NCBI RefSeq assembly: GCF_900103545.1
Contig: NZ_FNHH01000008.1
Location: 1 to 64,000, forward strand
Direction: 5' to 3'
Source: Daejeonella rubra
GTDB lineage: Bacteria; Bacteroidota; Bacteroidia; Sphingobacteriales; Sphingobacteriaceae
Length of the DNA stretch: 64,000 nt
A program made the translations under genes and the position numbers. Positions 33,247 through 43,114 of the stretch are shown piece after piece. The first letter of the stretch is position 1; every line of letters begins with the position of its first letter. The notes beneath the pieces were generated by a model that was not told where the DNA came from, searched no databases, and worked only from the letters and a program-made list of their open reading frames with translations.

Positions 33247-33816
33247 TTGGACTTAAATAAAAACATAATCAGGTGTGCCTGGTGCGGTACCGATCCATTA
33301 TATGTCAGGTACCATGATGAAGAATGGGGGAAACCTGTTTATGATGATCAGACTTTGTTTGAATTTCTAATTCTTGAAAGTGCTCAGGCAGGATTAAGCT
33401 GGATAACCATTTTAAGAAAACGCGAAAACTACCGCAAGGCCTTCGCAAATTTCAATGCCGAAAAAGTAGCAGAATTCACTGAAGAAGATGTTAAACGATT
33501 ATTGCAGAATGAGGGGATAATCAGAAACAGGCTGAAAGTTAATGCTGCAATCAGCAATGCCAGATTGTTTTTGGGAATCCAAAAGGAATTTGGGTCATTC
33601 TCAGATTATATCTGGGGATTTTTGCCGGATAAAAAACCGGTAATAAATACCTGGACTGATCATAAGAATGCACCGGCCAGGACTGAGCTTTCCGACCGCA
33701 TCAGTTTAGATATGAAAAAACGCGGTTTTAAATTTTTTGGCACTACCATCTGTTATGCTCATATGCAAGCAACAGGGATGATAAATGACCATATTGAAGG
33801 CTGTATTGCCAGATAA
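33247..33816 (+). CDS. tag: DNA-3-methyladenine glycosylase I
   Basis: A 189-residue Tag protein that removes 3-methyladenine from DNA. It has the RCAWCGTDPLYVRYHDEEWG opening (the first Cys pair of the zinc site), FLILESAQAGLSW with the substrate-pocket residues, and FKFFGTTICYAHMQATGMINDH with the later zinc ligands. The start is a TTG at 33247, because the next in-frame Met is far inside the domain. With the ATL gene nearby, this looks like a small alkylation-repair group. Confidence 0.92.
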   Translation: MDLNKNIIRCAWCGTDPLYVRYHDEEWGKPVYDDQTLFEFLILESAQAGLSWITILRKRENYRKAFANFNAEKVAEFTEEDVKRLLQNEGIIRNRLKVNAAISNARLFLGIQKEFGSFSDYIWGFLPDKKPVINTWTDHKNAPARTELSDRISLDMKKRGFKFFGTTICYAHMQATGMINDHIEGCIAR

Positions 33817-33858
33817 AAATTCGGGGAGATTTACCCCCATCAAAAGATCAGAATTCGA

Positions 33859-36672
33859 ATGAAAAAATTATTTCTCTTAGATGCATTTGCATTAATATAC
33901 CGGGCTCACTTCGCTTTGAGCAAAAATCCCAGATTTACATCCGCTGGATTGAACACATCAGCAATCATGGGATTCACGAACACCCTTCTGGAAGTTCTTA
34001 AAAAAGAAAATCCAAGCCACATGGCAGTGGTATTTGATACCTCAGCTCCTACAGAGCGTCATACAGATTTTGCTGCCTATAAAGCACACCGGGAAGCAAT
34101 GCCTGAAGATCTGTCGACTGCCATTCCATACATCGTCAGATTAATTGAGGGTTTTAATATCCCCGTTATATTTTCTGATGGATACGAGGCTGATGATTTG
34201 ATAGGTACACTAGCTAAAAAGGCCGAAAAAGAAGGTTTTACGGTTTATTGCATGACTCCAGATAAGGATTTTGGTCAACTCGTATCAGAAAATATTTTCA
34301 TTTACAAGCCCGCAAGAATGGGTAATGGAATGGAAATTCTGGGGGTAAAAGAGATCCTTGAAAAATGGGATATCGACCATGTTGAACAGGTTATCGATAT
34401 TCTGGGATTATGGGGAGACGCAGTAGACAATATCCCGGGAATACCTGGAATTGGCGAAAAAACAGCAAAACTACTGATCAAACAATATGGTTCGATCGAA
34501 AATATCATTAAAAACAGCCATGAGCTTAAGGGTAAATTAAGAGAGAATGTTGAAAATTTTGCCGAGCAGGGCCTTATCTCCAAGAAACTGGCCACCATTC
34601 TGCTGGATGCACCTGTTGATCTGGATGTTGATGCCTTGCATGTTGACAAACCCAATCGCGAAATATTAGAAGCTCTGTTTGCTGAACTTGAGTTTCGTAC
34701 CCTAGGCCGTAGGGTGTTTGGAGATGACTTCAATGTGGCTGAAATTAAGTCTGGCTCAACAAGCGGACAGATGGACCTTTTTGGAACCAACAACATTCAA
34801 AATGCTCCTTCCTCAATAGAAGGAGCTGAGTCAAATTATACCGATGTTCCGCTTTCCTTCAAAAATATAAATAATACGGCTCATCACTATGAACTGGCCG
34901 AAACCTTTGACAAAAGAGCGTCCCTGATCGCGTTGTTAACCACCCAAAACTCATTTTGTTTTGATACTGAAACAACTGGGCTGGATGCTAACGATTGTGA
35001 ACTGGTAGGCATGTCCTTCAGTATAAAACCGGGTGAAGGATGGTATATTCCATTATCCTCTGATCAAAATGAATGTCAGAATACCCTAAATGAATTCAGG
35101 TCTGTTCTTGAGAACAAACAAATTGCCAAGATCGGGCAAAACCTGAAATACGATATTCTTGTACTTAACTGGTATGGAATCCGTGTTCAGGGGGAGCTGT
35201 TTGACACGATGCTTGCACATTACCTGATCGATCCGGACTCCCGTCATAACATGGACCTGCTTGCCGAGAATTACCTTCAATATACCCCGGTTAGTATCAC
35301 CAGCCTGATAGGCCAGAAAGGTAAAAATCAGGGCAGCATGAGAGATATTGATGTTGAACTGGTTAAAGAATATGCTGCCGAGGATGCTGATATCACACTG
35401 CAGCTAAAAAATACCTTTGAGCCCATTCTAAAAACTGTGAATGCCTGGAAATTGGCAGTGGAAATTGAAAATCCGCTGATATATGTACTTGCTGACATTG
35501 AGCGCGAAGGAGTAAAAATAGATCAGAATGCACTCGTAGAGTTTTCAAAAACTCTGGAAACAGATCTGAAGCTCCTTGAAAAAACTATTTATGAAAAGGC
35601 TGGTGTAAAATTCAATATCGCATCTCCAAAACAATTGGGTGAAGTGCTTTTTGACAAACTCATGCTGGATCCGCAAGCGAAGAAAACAAAGACAGGACAG
35701 TACCAGACCGGTGAAGATGTACTGACAAGACTCGCAAACAAAAGCGATATTGTTGCCGATATTCTTGATTTCAGACAGCTTCAAAAGCTTAAATCAACCT
35801 ATGTGGATGCCTTGCCTCAAATGATCAATAAGAAAACTGGCCGCATCCATACTTCCTACAACCAGGCTGTAGCAGCCACCGGAAGATTAAGCTCAAATAA
35901 CCCCAACCTGCAAAATATTCCTGTGCGTACCGAACGGGGAAAGGAAGTAAGAAAGGCATTTATTCCAAGAGATAAGGACCATGTTCTGCTTTCTGCTGAT
36001 TATTCCCAGATCGAGCTGAGGATAATTGCAGAGATCAGTAAGGATGAAAACATGATGGAAGCCTTTGTTCAGGGCCATGATATTCACACCGCAACGGCAG
36101 CTAAGGTTTATGGAATAAGTTTGGAAGAGGTAAGCTCAACTCAAAGAAGAAATGCAAAAGCCGTAAACTTTGGGATCATTTACGGGCAATCAGCATTTGG
36201 ACTTTCCCAAAATTTGGGTATCCCAAGGAAAGAGGCAGGAGAAATAATTGAAAACTACTTCAATACTTATCCCGGAATTAAGAAGTACATGAATGATACC
36301 ATGAATTTTGCGAGAGAAAATGGATATGTCGAAACAATCATGGGCCGACGACGTTACCTGAGAGACATAAATTCAGCTAACCAAACGGTACGTGGCTTTG
36401 CTGAGCGAAATGCGATAAATGCCCCGATTCAGGGCTCAGCAGCAGACATGATCAAGATCGCCATGATCAGGATCCATCAGGATATAATCGATCAGAATCT
36501 GAATTCAAAAATGACCATGCAGGTACATGATGAATTGGTGTTCGATGTGCCAAGGTCAGAAACAGTGATAATGAAAAAGATCATTGAAGACCGTATGAAA
36601 AATGCAATTGAAATGAAAGTGCCAATTCTGGTGGAAGTTGGAGAAGGCAGTAACTGGCTTGAAGCACATTGA
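33859..36672 (+). CDS. polA: DNA polymerase I
   Basis: A full-length 937-residue Pol I. It has a 5'-nuclease domain (about 1-290: LLDAFALIYRAHFA, DGYEADDLIG, GDAVDNIPGIPGIGEKTA), a 3'-5' exonuclease domain (about 345-520) with FDTETTGLD intact so proofreading is likely, and a polymerase domain (about 560-937) with RLSSNNPNLQNIP, DYSQIELR, RRNAKAVNFGIIYG and the VHDEL motif. It fills gaps in replication and excision repair. It stands 42 bp after tag. Confidence 0.97.
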   Translation: MKKLFLLDAFALIYRAHFALSKNPRFTSAGLNTSAIMGFTNTLLEVLKKENPSHMAVVFDTSAPTERHTDFAAYKAHREAMPEDLSTAIPYIVRLIEGFNIPVIFSDGYEADDLIGTLAKKAEKEGFTVYCMTPDKDFGQLVSENIFIYKPARMGNGMEILGVKEILEKWDIDHVEQVIDILGLWGDAVDNIPGIPGIGEKTAKLLIKQYGSIENIIKNSHELKGKLRENVENFAEQGLISKKLATILLDAPVDLDVDALHVDKPNREILEALFAELEFRTLGRRVFGDDFNVAEIKSGSTSGQMDLFGTNNIQNAPSSIEGAESNYTDVPLSFKNINNTAHHYELAETFDKRASLIALLTTQNSFCFDTETTGLDANDCELVGMSFSIKPGEGWYIPLSSDQNECQNTLNEFRSVLENKQIAKIGQNLKYDILVLNWYGIRVQGELFDTMLAHYLIDPDSRHNMDLLAENYLQYTPVSITSLIGQKGKNQGSMRDIDVELVKEYAAEDADITLQLKNTFEPILKTVNAWKLAVEIENPLIYVLADIEREGVKIDQNALVEFSKTLETDLKLLEKTIYEKAGVKFNIASPKQLGEVLFDKLMLDPQAKKTKTGQYQTGEDVLTRLANKSDIVADILDFRQLQKLKSTYVDALPQMINKKTGRIHTSYNQAVAATGRLSSNNPNLQNIPVRTERGKEVRKAFIPRDKDHVLLSADYSQIELRIIAEISKDENMMEAFVQGHDIHTATAAKVYGISLEEVSSTQRRNAKAVNFGIIYGQSAFGLSQNLGIPRKEAGEIIENYFNTYPGIKKYMNDTMNFARENGYVETIMGRRRYLRDINSANQTVRGFAERNAINAPIQGSAADMIKIAMIRIHQDIIDQNLNSKMTMQVHDELVFDVPRSETVIMKKIIEDRMKNAIEMKVPILVEVGEGSNWLEAH

Positions 36673-36767
36673 TGTTTTTCCTTTTCGATTAAAAGGAATT
36701 AGCGTTTATAATTCATTTTTATGCTTAACATTTATTAAATTCATTTTTCAATTAATTAAGATTATTT

Positions 36768-38189
36768 ATGAATGTAATGCACCTCAGCGCAGAATGCTAC
36801 CCGGTAGCCAAAGTCGGAGGACTTGGTGACGTTGTTGGTGCCCTCCCTAAATACCTTTGCGAAGCGGGCCTGAATGCTTCTGTTGTTTTGCCTTATTATG
36901 ACCGCAAATTTGTCAGAGAAAATACCTTTGACCTTGAATTTAAATCAAGCATAAAAATTGGTACCAAAATTTTTGACTATAGTATTCTGAAAGAAAGCAG
37001 CCGAAAGCTGGGATTTGATCTGTATCTCATTCATATCCCGGGTTTGCTTGATCGTCAGGAAATTTATTGTTATCCTGATGAAATAGAACAGTTCATCAGC
37101 TTTCAACTCTGCTTTTTAGACTGGATAGTTAAAGCTGAAATTAAACCTGATATAATTCATTGTCATGATCACCATACAGGGCTTATCCCATTTTTAGTTT
37201 CACATTCCAGCTCATTCAAATCTCTGGCATCCATACCAACTGTATGTACGATCCATAACGGGCAGTATCAGGGTTGGTTTGGATGGGACAAGGTTGGCTA
37301 TTTACCAGGAATTGACCTAAGTAAAGCCGGACTACTAGATTGGGCAAATTGCATTAACTCGCTGGCCGCATCAGTAAAATGCTGCTGGAAGTTCACAACA
37401 GTATCACCGAGTTACCTGGAGGAGCTTTCCTATAATTCAAATGGCCTGGAAAAACTTTTCCAGATGGAAAAAAATAAAGGTATTGGAATAATAAACGGTA
37501 TTGATACACAGGTTTGGGATCCGGAGAATGATCCCATGATAGTTAAAAACTATTCTGCTCTAACAGCAGATACCGGTAAAAAAGAAAATAAAAAGTTGCT
37601 CTGTAAGGAGTTTGGTTTAACAACAAACAAGCCGCTGGTAGTCTTTATTGGCCGGCTTGTTGGAGAAAAAGGAGCTGATCTTTTACCCGAAGTCATTTCT
37701 TCATGCCTGGAACGCTATAAAGGAAAATTAAACTTTCTGATACTCGGATCAGGCGATCCTGCTACCGAAAAAAATTTAAAAGAACTTTCTTCAAAACATA
37801 AAAAACATTATGGAGTCTATATTGGTTATGATGAAGAACTTTCACATCGTATCTATGCTGGTGCAGACTTTCTGATGATGCCTTCGAGAGTTGAACCATG
37901 CGGATTAAATCAACTATATGCTATCCGTTATGGCACTATTCCTGTAGTACATAAAACAGGTGGATTAAAAGATACTGTGATCGATCTTAAAAACAAGAAT
38001 GGTTACGGTTTAACATTTGATGATCTTACAATTGATGGGCTGACCAATGCTATCGGCAGAGCACTGGATGTTTACGCAGATTCAGGCAGGATGACAGAGA
38101 TAAGAAAAAAAATGATGTCCCTTGATTTTTCCTGGGATAGATCTGCAAAGGAATATATAGATTTATATAAAAGCTTAATAACCAATTAA
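36768..38189 (+). CDS. glgA: Glycogen synthase (GT5)
   Basis: A 473-residue retaining glucosyltransferase that extends alpha-1,4-glucan from ADP-glucose. The N-terminal KVGGLGDVVGALPK loop binds ADP-glucose, then FIGRLVGEKGADLL and the MPSRVEPCGLNQLYAIRYGTIP acceptor/donor region are present. It is 1 bp ahead of glgC, so substrate supply and use are cotranscribed. The gap of 95 bp after polA may hold a promoter, though I saw no clean -7 box. Confidence 0.94.
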   Translation: MNVMHLSAECYPVAKVGGLGDVVGALPKYLCEAGLNASVVLPYYDRKFVRENTFDLEFKSSIKIGTKIFDYSILKESSRKLGFDLYLIHIPGLLDRQEIYCYPDEIEQFISFQLCFLDWIVKAEIKPDIIHCHDHHTGLIPFLVSHSSSFKSLASIPTVCTIHNGQYQGWFGWDKVGYLPGIDLSKAGLLDWANCINSLAASVKCCWKFTTVSPSYLEELSYNSNGLEKLFQMEKNKGIGIINGIDTQVWDPENDPMIVKNYSALTADTGKKENKKLLCKEFGLTTNKPLVVFIGRLVGEKGADLLPEVISSCLERYKGKLNFLILGSGDPATEKNLKELSSKHKKHYGVYIGYDEELSHRIYAGADFLMMPSRVEPCGLNQLYAIRYGTIPVVHKTGGLKDTVIDLKNKNGYGLTFDDLTIDGLTNAIGRALDVYADSGRMTEIRKKMMSLDFSWDRSAKEYIDLYKSLITN

Positions 38190-38190
38190 C

Positions 38191-39456
38191 ATGAATTCTA
38201 AAGTTATATCAGTAGTGCTGGGTGGCGGACAAGGTTCGCGTCTGTATCCTTTAACCGATACTCGTTCCAAACCGGCAGTGCCAATAGCCGGAAAGTACCG
38301 TTTAGTTGATATACCTATTTCAAATTGTTTGAATTCTGGAATTGAGAGAATTTTTGTTCTAACCCAGTTCAATTCAGCTTCCCTGAACAAACACATAAAA
38401 AATACTTATCATTTCAGTTTTTTCAGTGATGCCTTTGTAGATATTCTTGCTGCTGAACAAACTCCAGGGAATAGTACCTGGTTTCAGGGTACTGCAGATG
38501 CGGTAAGACAGAGCCTTAATCATTTGGTCCAGCATGAATGCGACTATGTTCTAATCCTGTCAGGTGATCAATTATACCAGATGGATTTTGAAGGAATGGT
38601 AAGAAATCATGAAGAAAACGGTGCAGATATAAGCATTGCTACCATACCTGTAACAGCCCGGGATGCAAGTGACTTTGGAATTTTAAAGGCCGATGAAAAT
38701 AACCTGATCACCTCATTTATAGAAAAACCTAAAAAAGATATACTTCCGGAGTGGAAATCAGATGTTGGAGATAAGGTCAGGTCAAGTGGTAAAGAATATC
38801 TTGCTTCAATGGGTATTTACTTGTTCAATAAGAAACTACTCTTTGAACTGCTGGAAAATAATACAAGGACCGATTTTGGTAAAGAAATTATTCCTCAATC
38901 TTTGGTTGACCATAAAGTACTAAGTTATCAGTTTGAAGGATATTGGACAGATATCGGTAATATCCATTCCTTTTTTGAAGCAAATATTGGCTTGACAGAT
39001 GATATTCCTGAATTTAACTTGTTTGACAAACGTCCGATCTATTCAAGAGCCAGAATGCTGCCTCCTTCAAAAATATCAGGAACAACCTTAGAGAAGACAA
39101 TTATCGCAGATGGATGCATAATTAATGCGAGCCGGATTGAGCGTGCCGTGATTGGTATAAGAACCAGAATAGGCACAGGAACTACCATTGTAAACAGTTA
39201 TGTGATGGGTGGTGATCGTTACCAAACCCTGAATGAACTAAGTGAGGCAGCTGAGTCTAAAATACCGGTCATGGGAATCGGGGAGCGATGCTATATCAAA
39301 AATGCCATTATTGATAAAAACTGTTTTATTGGCAATGATGTTCGTATTAACGGAGGTCCGCATCTTACTGACGGTGATTTTAAAACCCATACGATCAAGG
39401 ATGGAATTGTTGTTGTTAAAAAATTGGCGGTCATACCTAACGGTACGGTGATCTGA
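38191..39456 (+). CDS. glgC: Glucose-1-phosphate adenylyltransferase
   Basis: A 421-residue ADP-glucose pyrophosphorylase, the committed step of glycogen synthesis. It has the nucleotide loop LGGGQGSRLYPLT, the ADP-glucose motif SGDQLYQMD, FIEKPKKD and the C-terminal left-handed beta-helix with hexapeptide repeats (INASRIERAVIGIRTRIG). It directly follows glgA. Allosteric control by glycolytic intermediates is usual for the family but cannot be judged here. Confidence 0.94.
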   Translation: MNSKVISVVLGGGQGSRLYPLTDTRSKPAVPIAGKYRLVDIPISNCLNSGIERIFVLTQFNSASLNKHIKNTYHFSFFSDAFVDILAAEQTPGNSTWFQGTADAVRQSLNHLVQHECDYVLILSGDQLYQMDFEGMVRNHEENGADISIATIPVTARDASDFGILKADENNLITSFIEKPKKDILPEWKSDVGDKVRSSGKEYLASMGIYLFNKKLLFELLENNTRTDFGKEIIPQSLVDHKVLSYQFEGYWTDIGNIHSFFEANIGLTDDIPEFNLFDKRPIYSRARMLPPSKISGTTLEKTIIADGCIINASRIERAVIGIRTRIGTGTTIVNSYVMGGDRYQTLNELSEAAESKIPVMGIGERCYIKNAIIDKNCFIGNDVRINGGPHLTDGDFKTHTIKDGIVVVKKLAVIPNGTVI

Positions 39457-39469
39457 CAGAAATTAATTG

Positions 39470-39778
39470 CTATTTGTTTCCAAATAAGCCACCCAGGCCT
39501 CCCATCATATCCCGGGTAGCAGCCTGCATTTCTGTCTGGCTTACATTTTCTGCATGCTCAAGTACCTTGTTGATTGCTGTTACCAGCAACTCTTCAAGCT
39601 CTTCTTGATCAGCAGATCCCAGTAATTCCGGATCAATTGAAATACCAGTGATTCGCTTATTGGCAGTCGAAGTAATACTGATCTTTCCTCCTTCCACTTC
39701 TGCCGAAACAGAAACATTATCTAAGCGTTTTTTGATTTCTTCGGCCATTTGCTGAGCCTGTAAAAGTTTGTCGAACAT
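39470..39778 (-). CDS. YbaB/EbfC nucleoid-associated protein
   Basis: A 102-residue DNA-binding protein. The AQQMAEEIKKRLDN helix and ITSTANKRITGISIDPELL strand are the YbaB pattern, and the protein ends with a glycine-rich GGLGGLFGNK tail. It binds DNA as a tweezer-like dimer. In many bacteria it lies between dnaX and recR, but here it is alone. Confidence 0.9.
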   Translation of the reverse strand: MFDKLLQAQQMAEEIKKRLDNVSVSAEVEGGKISITSTANKRITGISIDPELLGSADQEELEELLVTAINKVLEHAENVSQTEMQAATRDMMGGLGGLFGNK

Positions 39779-39803
39779 AAAGAAATTGAATTTAACCTAT
39801 TTG

Positions 39804-40193
39804 TCAGAGGGTACTCCGGATAATATCAGGAGTAAGGGGCTTAGAAATAAAACCCTTTACAGAGGCAAACAGCTTTGAACGGGCGATATCCTTTTCATCA
39901 ACAGATGAAGTAACTATGAACACACGTACAGCCTTTTTCAGATCCTGTCTGAAAATTTCAAAAGACTCTAAAAAATCCCATCCATCTACCACCGGCATAT
40001 TCAGGTCAAGCAAAATAACATCGGGAAGCTTAGCATGATCCTCTGAATTAGCTTTTAGAAATTCAAGTGCCTTATCTGCCTCAGTATAACTTACAAAATC
40101 GTCATAGATCTGATTTTTGGAAATCATAATTTGAGCTATGCGTTGATGTATAGGATCATCATCAATTATAAATACAGTACTCGTATTACCCAT
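39804..40193 (-). CDS. Stand-alone CheY-like response regulator
   Basis: A 129-residue lone receiver: FIIDDDP acidic pocket, phosphoacceptor Asp63 in LLDLNMPVVDG, VTSS and the lysine in ISKPLT. No output domain or kinase is adjacent. It is of the same subfamily as the receiver at 16054-16455. It probably acts through protein contacts. Confidence 0.88.
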   Translation of the reverse strand: MGNTSTVFIIDDDPIHQRIAQIMISKNQIYDDFVSYTEADKALEFLKANSEDHAKLPDVILLDLNMPVVDGWDFLESFEIFRQDLKKAVRVFIVTSSVDEKDIARSKLFASVKGFISKPLTPDIIRSTL

Positions 40194-40261
40194 ATTGTAA
40201 AAATAATTTAAGCAATTTAATCCTTTTTTATCAAAATAAATGTCCTGAAGTAAATACTTTA

Positions 40262-41479
40262 TTAATCTTCATCATCCGAAACTGAACTCTGCCCGCTGCC
40301 GGAATATGCACTTCTTCTGACAACCGGCATTCCTGCTGCATTAAAAAGTTCATCAAGTTTTAACAGGCTTCCGTTAGTAAGATTACTTAATAATATAACT
40401 GTTACATCTTTATCTAATTGTCTTAGGTAAATATGTCGAAAACCATGCCACCATCCCGTATGATATACAACTTTATGCTTCCCATCAACAAAAGTTCGCC
40501 ATCCATAACCATAATTAAAATGACCTCTCTGCATTTCATTATGAGGAGCATAAATTGAATCCATGGTTGATGCATCTAACAACCTGCCTTTACGCATAGC
40601 CCTGTCGAACAGATAAAGGTCATGTATGGTGCTATAGATTCCTTTATCACCTACAGGGCCATCCAGGAAATTCTGAGCCACAGACCGACGCCAGGTCCTG
40701 TCATGACCAACAACATCTACCGGGATCTTAGTGTATTCCGCTTTAGAATACACCGCTGTTTTCTTCATTCCCAGAGGCTTAAAAATATTATCTGCCATAA
40801 ACTGGGAGAATTTCTGTCCGCTAACCTTTTCAATGATAGCCCCCAAAACCATATAATTTGAATTATTGTAATGGAATTTTCTGTTTGGTTTCATATAAGG
40901 TGCAGGTTTGTGCTCTGCTATCAGCTTCATCACATCCTGATTGGTAATTCCCGGTCGCTCATCTTTCTTCTGCGCCTTCCATAGGTCATCAACGAAATAA
41001 ACATAATTCATCATACCGGATCGGTGTGTCAGCAAAAGCTTGACCGTAATGCCATCATAAGGAAAATCAGGGAAAAACTCTTTGACGTCCTGGTCCAATC
41101 TGAGCTTACCATCTTCAACAAGCATCATTACCGCTGTTGAAGTGAATGTTTTTGTGACAGAAGCCAGCTCAAACACTGAATTTATTTTCAGACTGTCGCG
41201 ATGTAAGTGATCTGCCCAGCCAATTGCCTTCTCATAAATGATCTTTCCTTTTTTTGCAACAAGAACATTTCCGTTAAATCCCGATCTTCTGTGAAGATTC
41301 ATCATAAATTCATCAATTCTTTTATCTGCCTTTTTCGGGTCATAGATTAAAGCAATGCTGTCTAATTGTTCATCGGAAAGCGTTCTCACCTTTCTTTTTT
41401 CAACAGGATCGGAACTGCAGCCCTGGATGAGAACTATAAAAAATAAAACTATCAGAATGTTACGGAAATAATGGGTCAT
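40262..41479 (-). CDS. Class C beta-lactamase-family serine hydrolase lipoprotein
   Basis: A 405-residue lipoprotein (lipobox in LIQGCSS, Cys21). The serine hydrolase motifs are SVTK (Ser107, Lys110), a YNN motif in FHYNNSNYM, and an HTG equivalent in YHTGWWHG. This is the penicillin-binding-protein/AmpC/esterase fold. The substrate may be peptidoglycan peptides or esters; a resistance role should not be assumed from family alone. Confidence 0.88.
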   Translation of the reverse strand: MTHYFRNILIVLFFIVLIQGCSSDPVEKRKVRTLSDEQLDSIALIYDPKKADKRIDEFMMNLHRRSGFNGNVLVAKKGKIIYEKAIGWADHLHRDSLKINSVFELASVTKTFTSTAVMMLVEDGKLRLDQDVKEFFPDFPYDGITVKLLLTHRSGMMNYVYFVDDLWKAQKKDERPGITNQDVMKLIAEHKPAPYMKPNRKFHYNNSNYMVLGAIIEKVSGQKFSQFMADNIFKPLGMKKTAVYSKAEYTKIPVDVVGHDRTWRRSVAQNFLDGPVGDKGIYSTIHDLYLFDRAMRKGRLLDASTMDSIYAPHNEMQRGHFNYGYGWRTFVDGKHKVVYHTGWWHGFRHIYLRQLDKDVTVILLSNLTNGSLLKLDELFNAAGMPVVRRSAYSGSGQSSVSDDED

Positions 41480-41634
41480 TGAAATGTACGATATAGAGTT
41501 AAATGCCGAAAATTAGAAAATATTATAAACAGCCCAATAAAAGAGTTATAAACACCTCTGTTTATGTCAACTAAATTTTCTGACAAAACATTGTAAAATC
41601 TAAATTTTTGACAGTAACACTAAGTAAAAAAATC

Positions 41635-41642
41635 TAAATTTG
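41635..41642 (+). promoter_or_regulatory. -7 box of fumC
   Basis: TAAATTTG matches TAnnTTTG, 25 bp before the fumC ATG. A TTTG at 41607-41610 could be the -33 element, though its 24-bp gap is long. Confidence 0.5.
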
Positions 41643-41667
41643 CAGCAAAACAAATAATTCCATTCCA

Positions 41668-43065
41668 ATGACTTACAGAGTAGAACACGATACTATGGGC
41701 GAAGTAAAGGTGCCTGCAGATAAATACTGGGGTGCACAAACTGAACGTTCAAGAAATAATTTCAAAATAGGGCCTGAAGCATCTATGCCTAAGGAAATAA
41801 TTGAAGCTTTTGCCTACCTTAAAAAAGCTGCAGCATTTACAAATACCGACAGTGGGATCTTATCTGCTGAGAAACGCGATCTTATTGCACAGGTTTGTGA
41901 TGAAATTCTTGAAGGCAAACTTGCCTCTGAGTTTCCCCTGGTAATCTGGCAAACAGGCTCTGGTACACAATCGAACATGAACGTTAATGAAGTCATCGCT
42001 AATCGCTCTCATGTTCTGCAAGGTAATAAGCTTGGTGAAGGCACTACCTTTGTTCACCCGAATGATGATGTGAACAAATCACAGTCCTCTAATGATACCT
42101 ATCCAACGGCCATGCACATTGCGGCTTATAAAATGGTTTCAGAAGTAACAATTCCGGGTGTTGAGAAACTTCGTGATGCCCTTCAGCTGAAAGTCGAAAA
42201 ATTTAAAGACGTCGTTAAGATCGGCCGTACTCATTTAATGGATGCTACCCCTTTAACATTAGGGCAGGAATTTTCAGGATATGTTTCACAGCTGAACCAC
42301 GGACTTAAAGCACTTAGAAATACATTAGACCATTTATCTGAACTGGCACTGGGTGGAACAGCTGTTGGTACAGGTATCAATACTCCAAAAGGCTATGATG
42401 TAAAAGTTGCAGATTATATCGCAAAATTTACGGGACTGCCATTTGTAACTGCAGAAAATAAATTTGAAGCTCTGGCAGCGCACGATGCGATCGTGGAGAC
42501 TCATGGTGCACTGAAACAAATTGCGGTTTCGCTTATGAAAATTGCGAATGATATCCGTCTTCTTGCTTCAGGCCCGCGTTCCGGAATTGGGGAGATCCAT
42601 ATTCCCGATAATGAACCAGGATCTTCAATTATGCCCGGAAAAGTTAACCCAACGCAAAACGAAGCAGTAACAATGGTTGCCGCTCAGGTTATGGGGAATG
42701 ATGTTACAATAAGCATTGCAGGGTCAAACGGACATTATGAATTGAACGTTTTCAAACCGGTAATGGCCGCTAATTTTCTGCAGTCTGCACGATTAATTGG
42801 TGATGCATGTGTTTCATTTACAGACAATTGCGCCTCAGGCATAGAACCAAATTATGAAGGTATCAAAAAACATCTTGAAAACTCTCTGATGCTGGTAACT
42901 GCGTTGAATCCACACATTGGTTATGAGAACGCAGCAAAAATTGCCAAAAAAGCACTGAAAGAAAATAAATCACTCAGAGAAGCTGCTCTGGATCTTGGTT
43001 TACTGACCAATGAGCAATTTGACCAATGGGTGCGTCCTGAAGATATGATCGGCGGACTAAAATAA
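41668..43065 (+). CDS. fumC: Class II fumarate hydratase
   Basis: A 465-residue homotetrameric enzyme that interconverts fumarate and malate in the TCA cycle. It has the SGTQSNMNVNEV and HPNDDVNKSQSSNDTYPTAMH segments and the signature GSSIMPGKVNPTQNEA, which includes the catalytic loop serine. The length and motifs are normal. A hairpin terminator follows 8 bp after the stop. Confidence 0.96.
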   Translation: MTYRVEHDTMGEVKVPADKYWGAQTERSRNNFKIGPEASMPKEIIEAFAYLKKAAAFTNTDSGILSAEKRDLIAQVCDEILEGKLASEFPLVIWQTGSGTQSNMNVNEVIANRSHVLQGNKLGEGTTFVHPNDDVNKSQSSNDTYPTAMHIAAYKMVSEVTIPGVEKLRDALQLKVEKFKDVVKIGRTHLMDATPLTLGQEFSGYVSQLNHGLKALRNTLDHLSELALGGTAVGTGINTPKGYDVKVADYIAKFTGLPFVTAENKFEALAAHDAIVETHGALKQIAVSLMKIANDIRLLASGPRSGIGEIHIPDNEPGSSIMPGKVNPTQNEAVTMVAAQVMGNDVTISIAGSNGHYELNVFKPVMAANFLQSARLIGDACVSFTDNCASGIEPNYEGIKKHLENSLMLVTALNPHIGYENAAKIAKKALKENKSLREAALDLGLLTNEQFDQWVRPEDMIGGLK

Positions 43066-43073
43066 TTCATTGT

Positions 43074-43106
43074 ACCTCTCCGGACTAATTTCCGGAGAGG
43101 TTTATA
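43074..43106 (+). terminator. Hairpin after fumC
   Basis: ACCTCTCCGGA (43074-43084) pairs perfectly with TCCGGAGAGGT (43091-43101), loop of 6, followed by TTATAA. The T tract is weak. It is just 8 bp before the next gene's ATG, so it could also affect that gene's translation. Confidence 0.6.
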
Positions 43107-43114
43107 ATCTCAAA

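Noticed and set aside
34302..34796. 164-residue open frame on the minus strand inside polA
   Set aside because: Serine-rich shadow of the polA 5'-nuclease coding region, with no family features.
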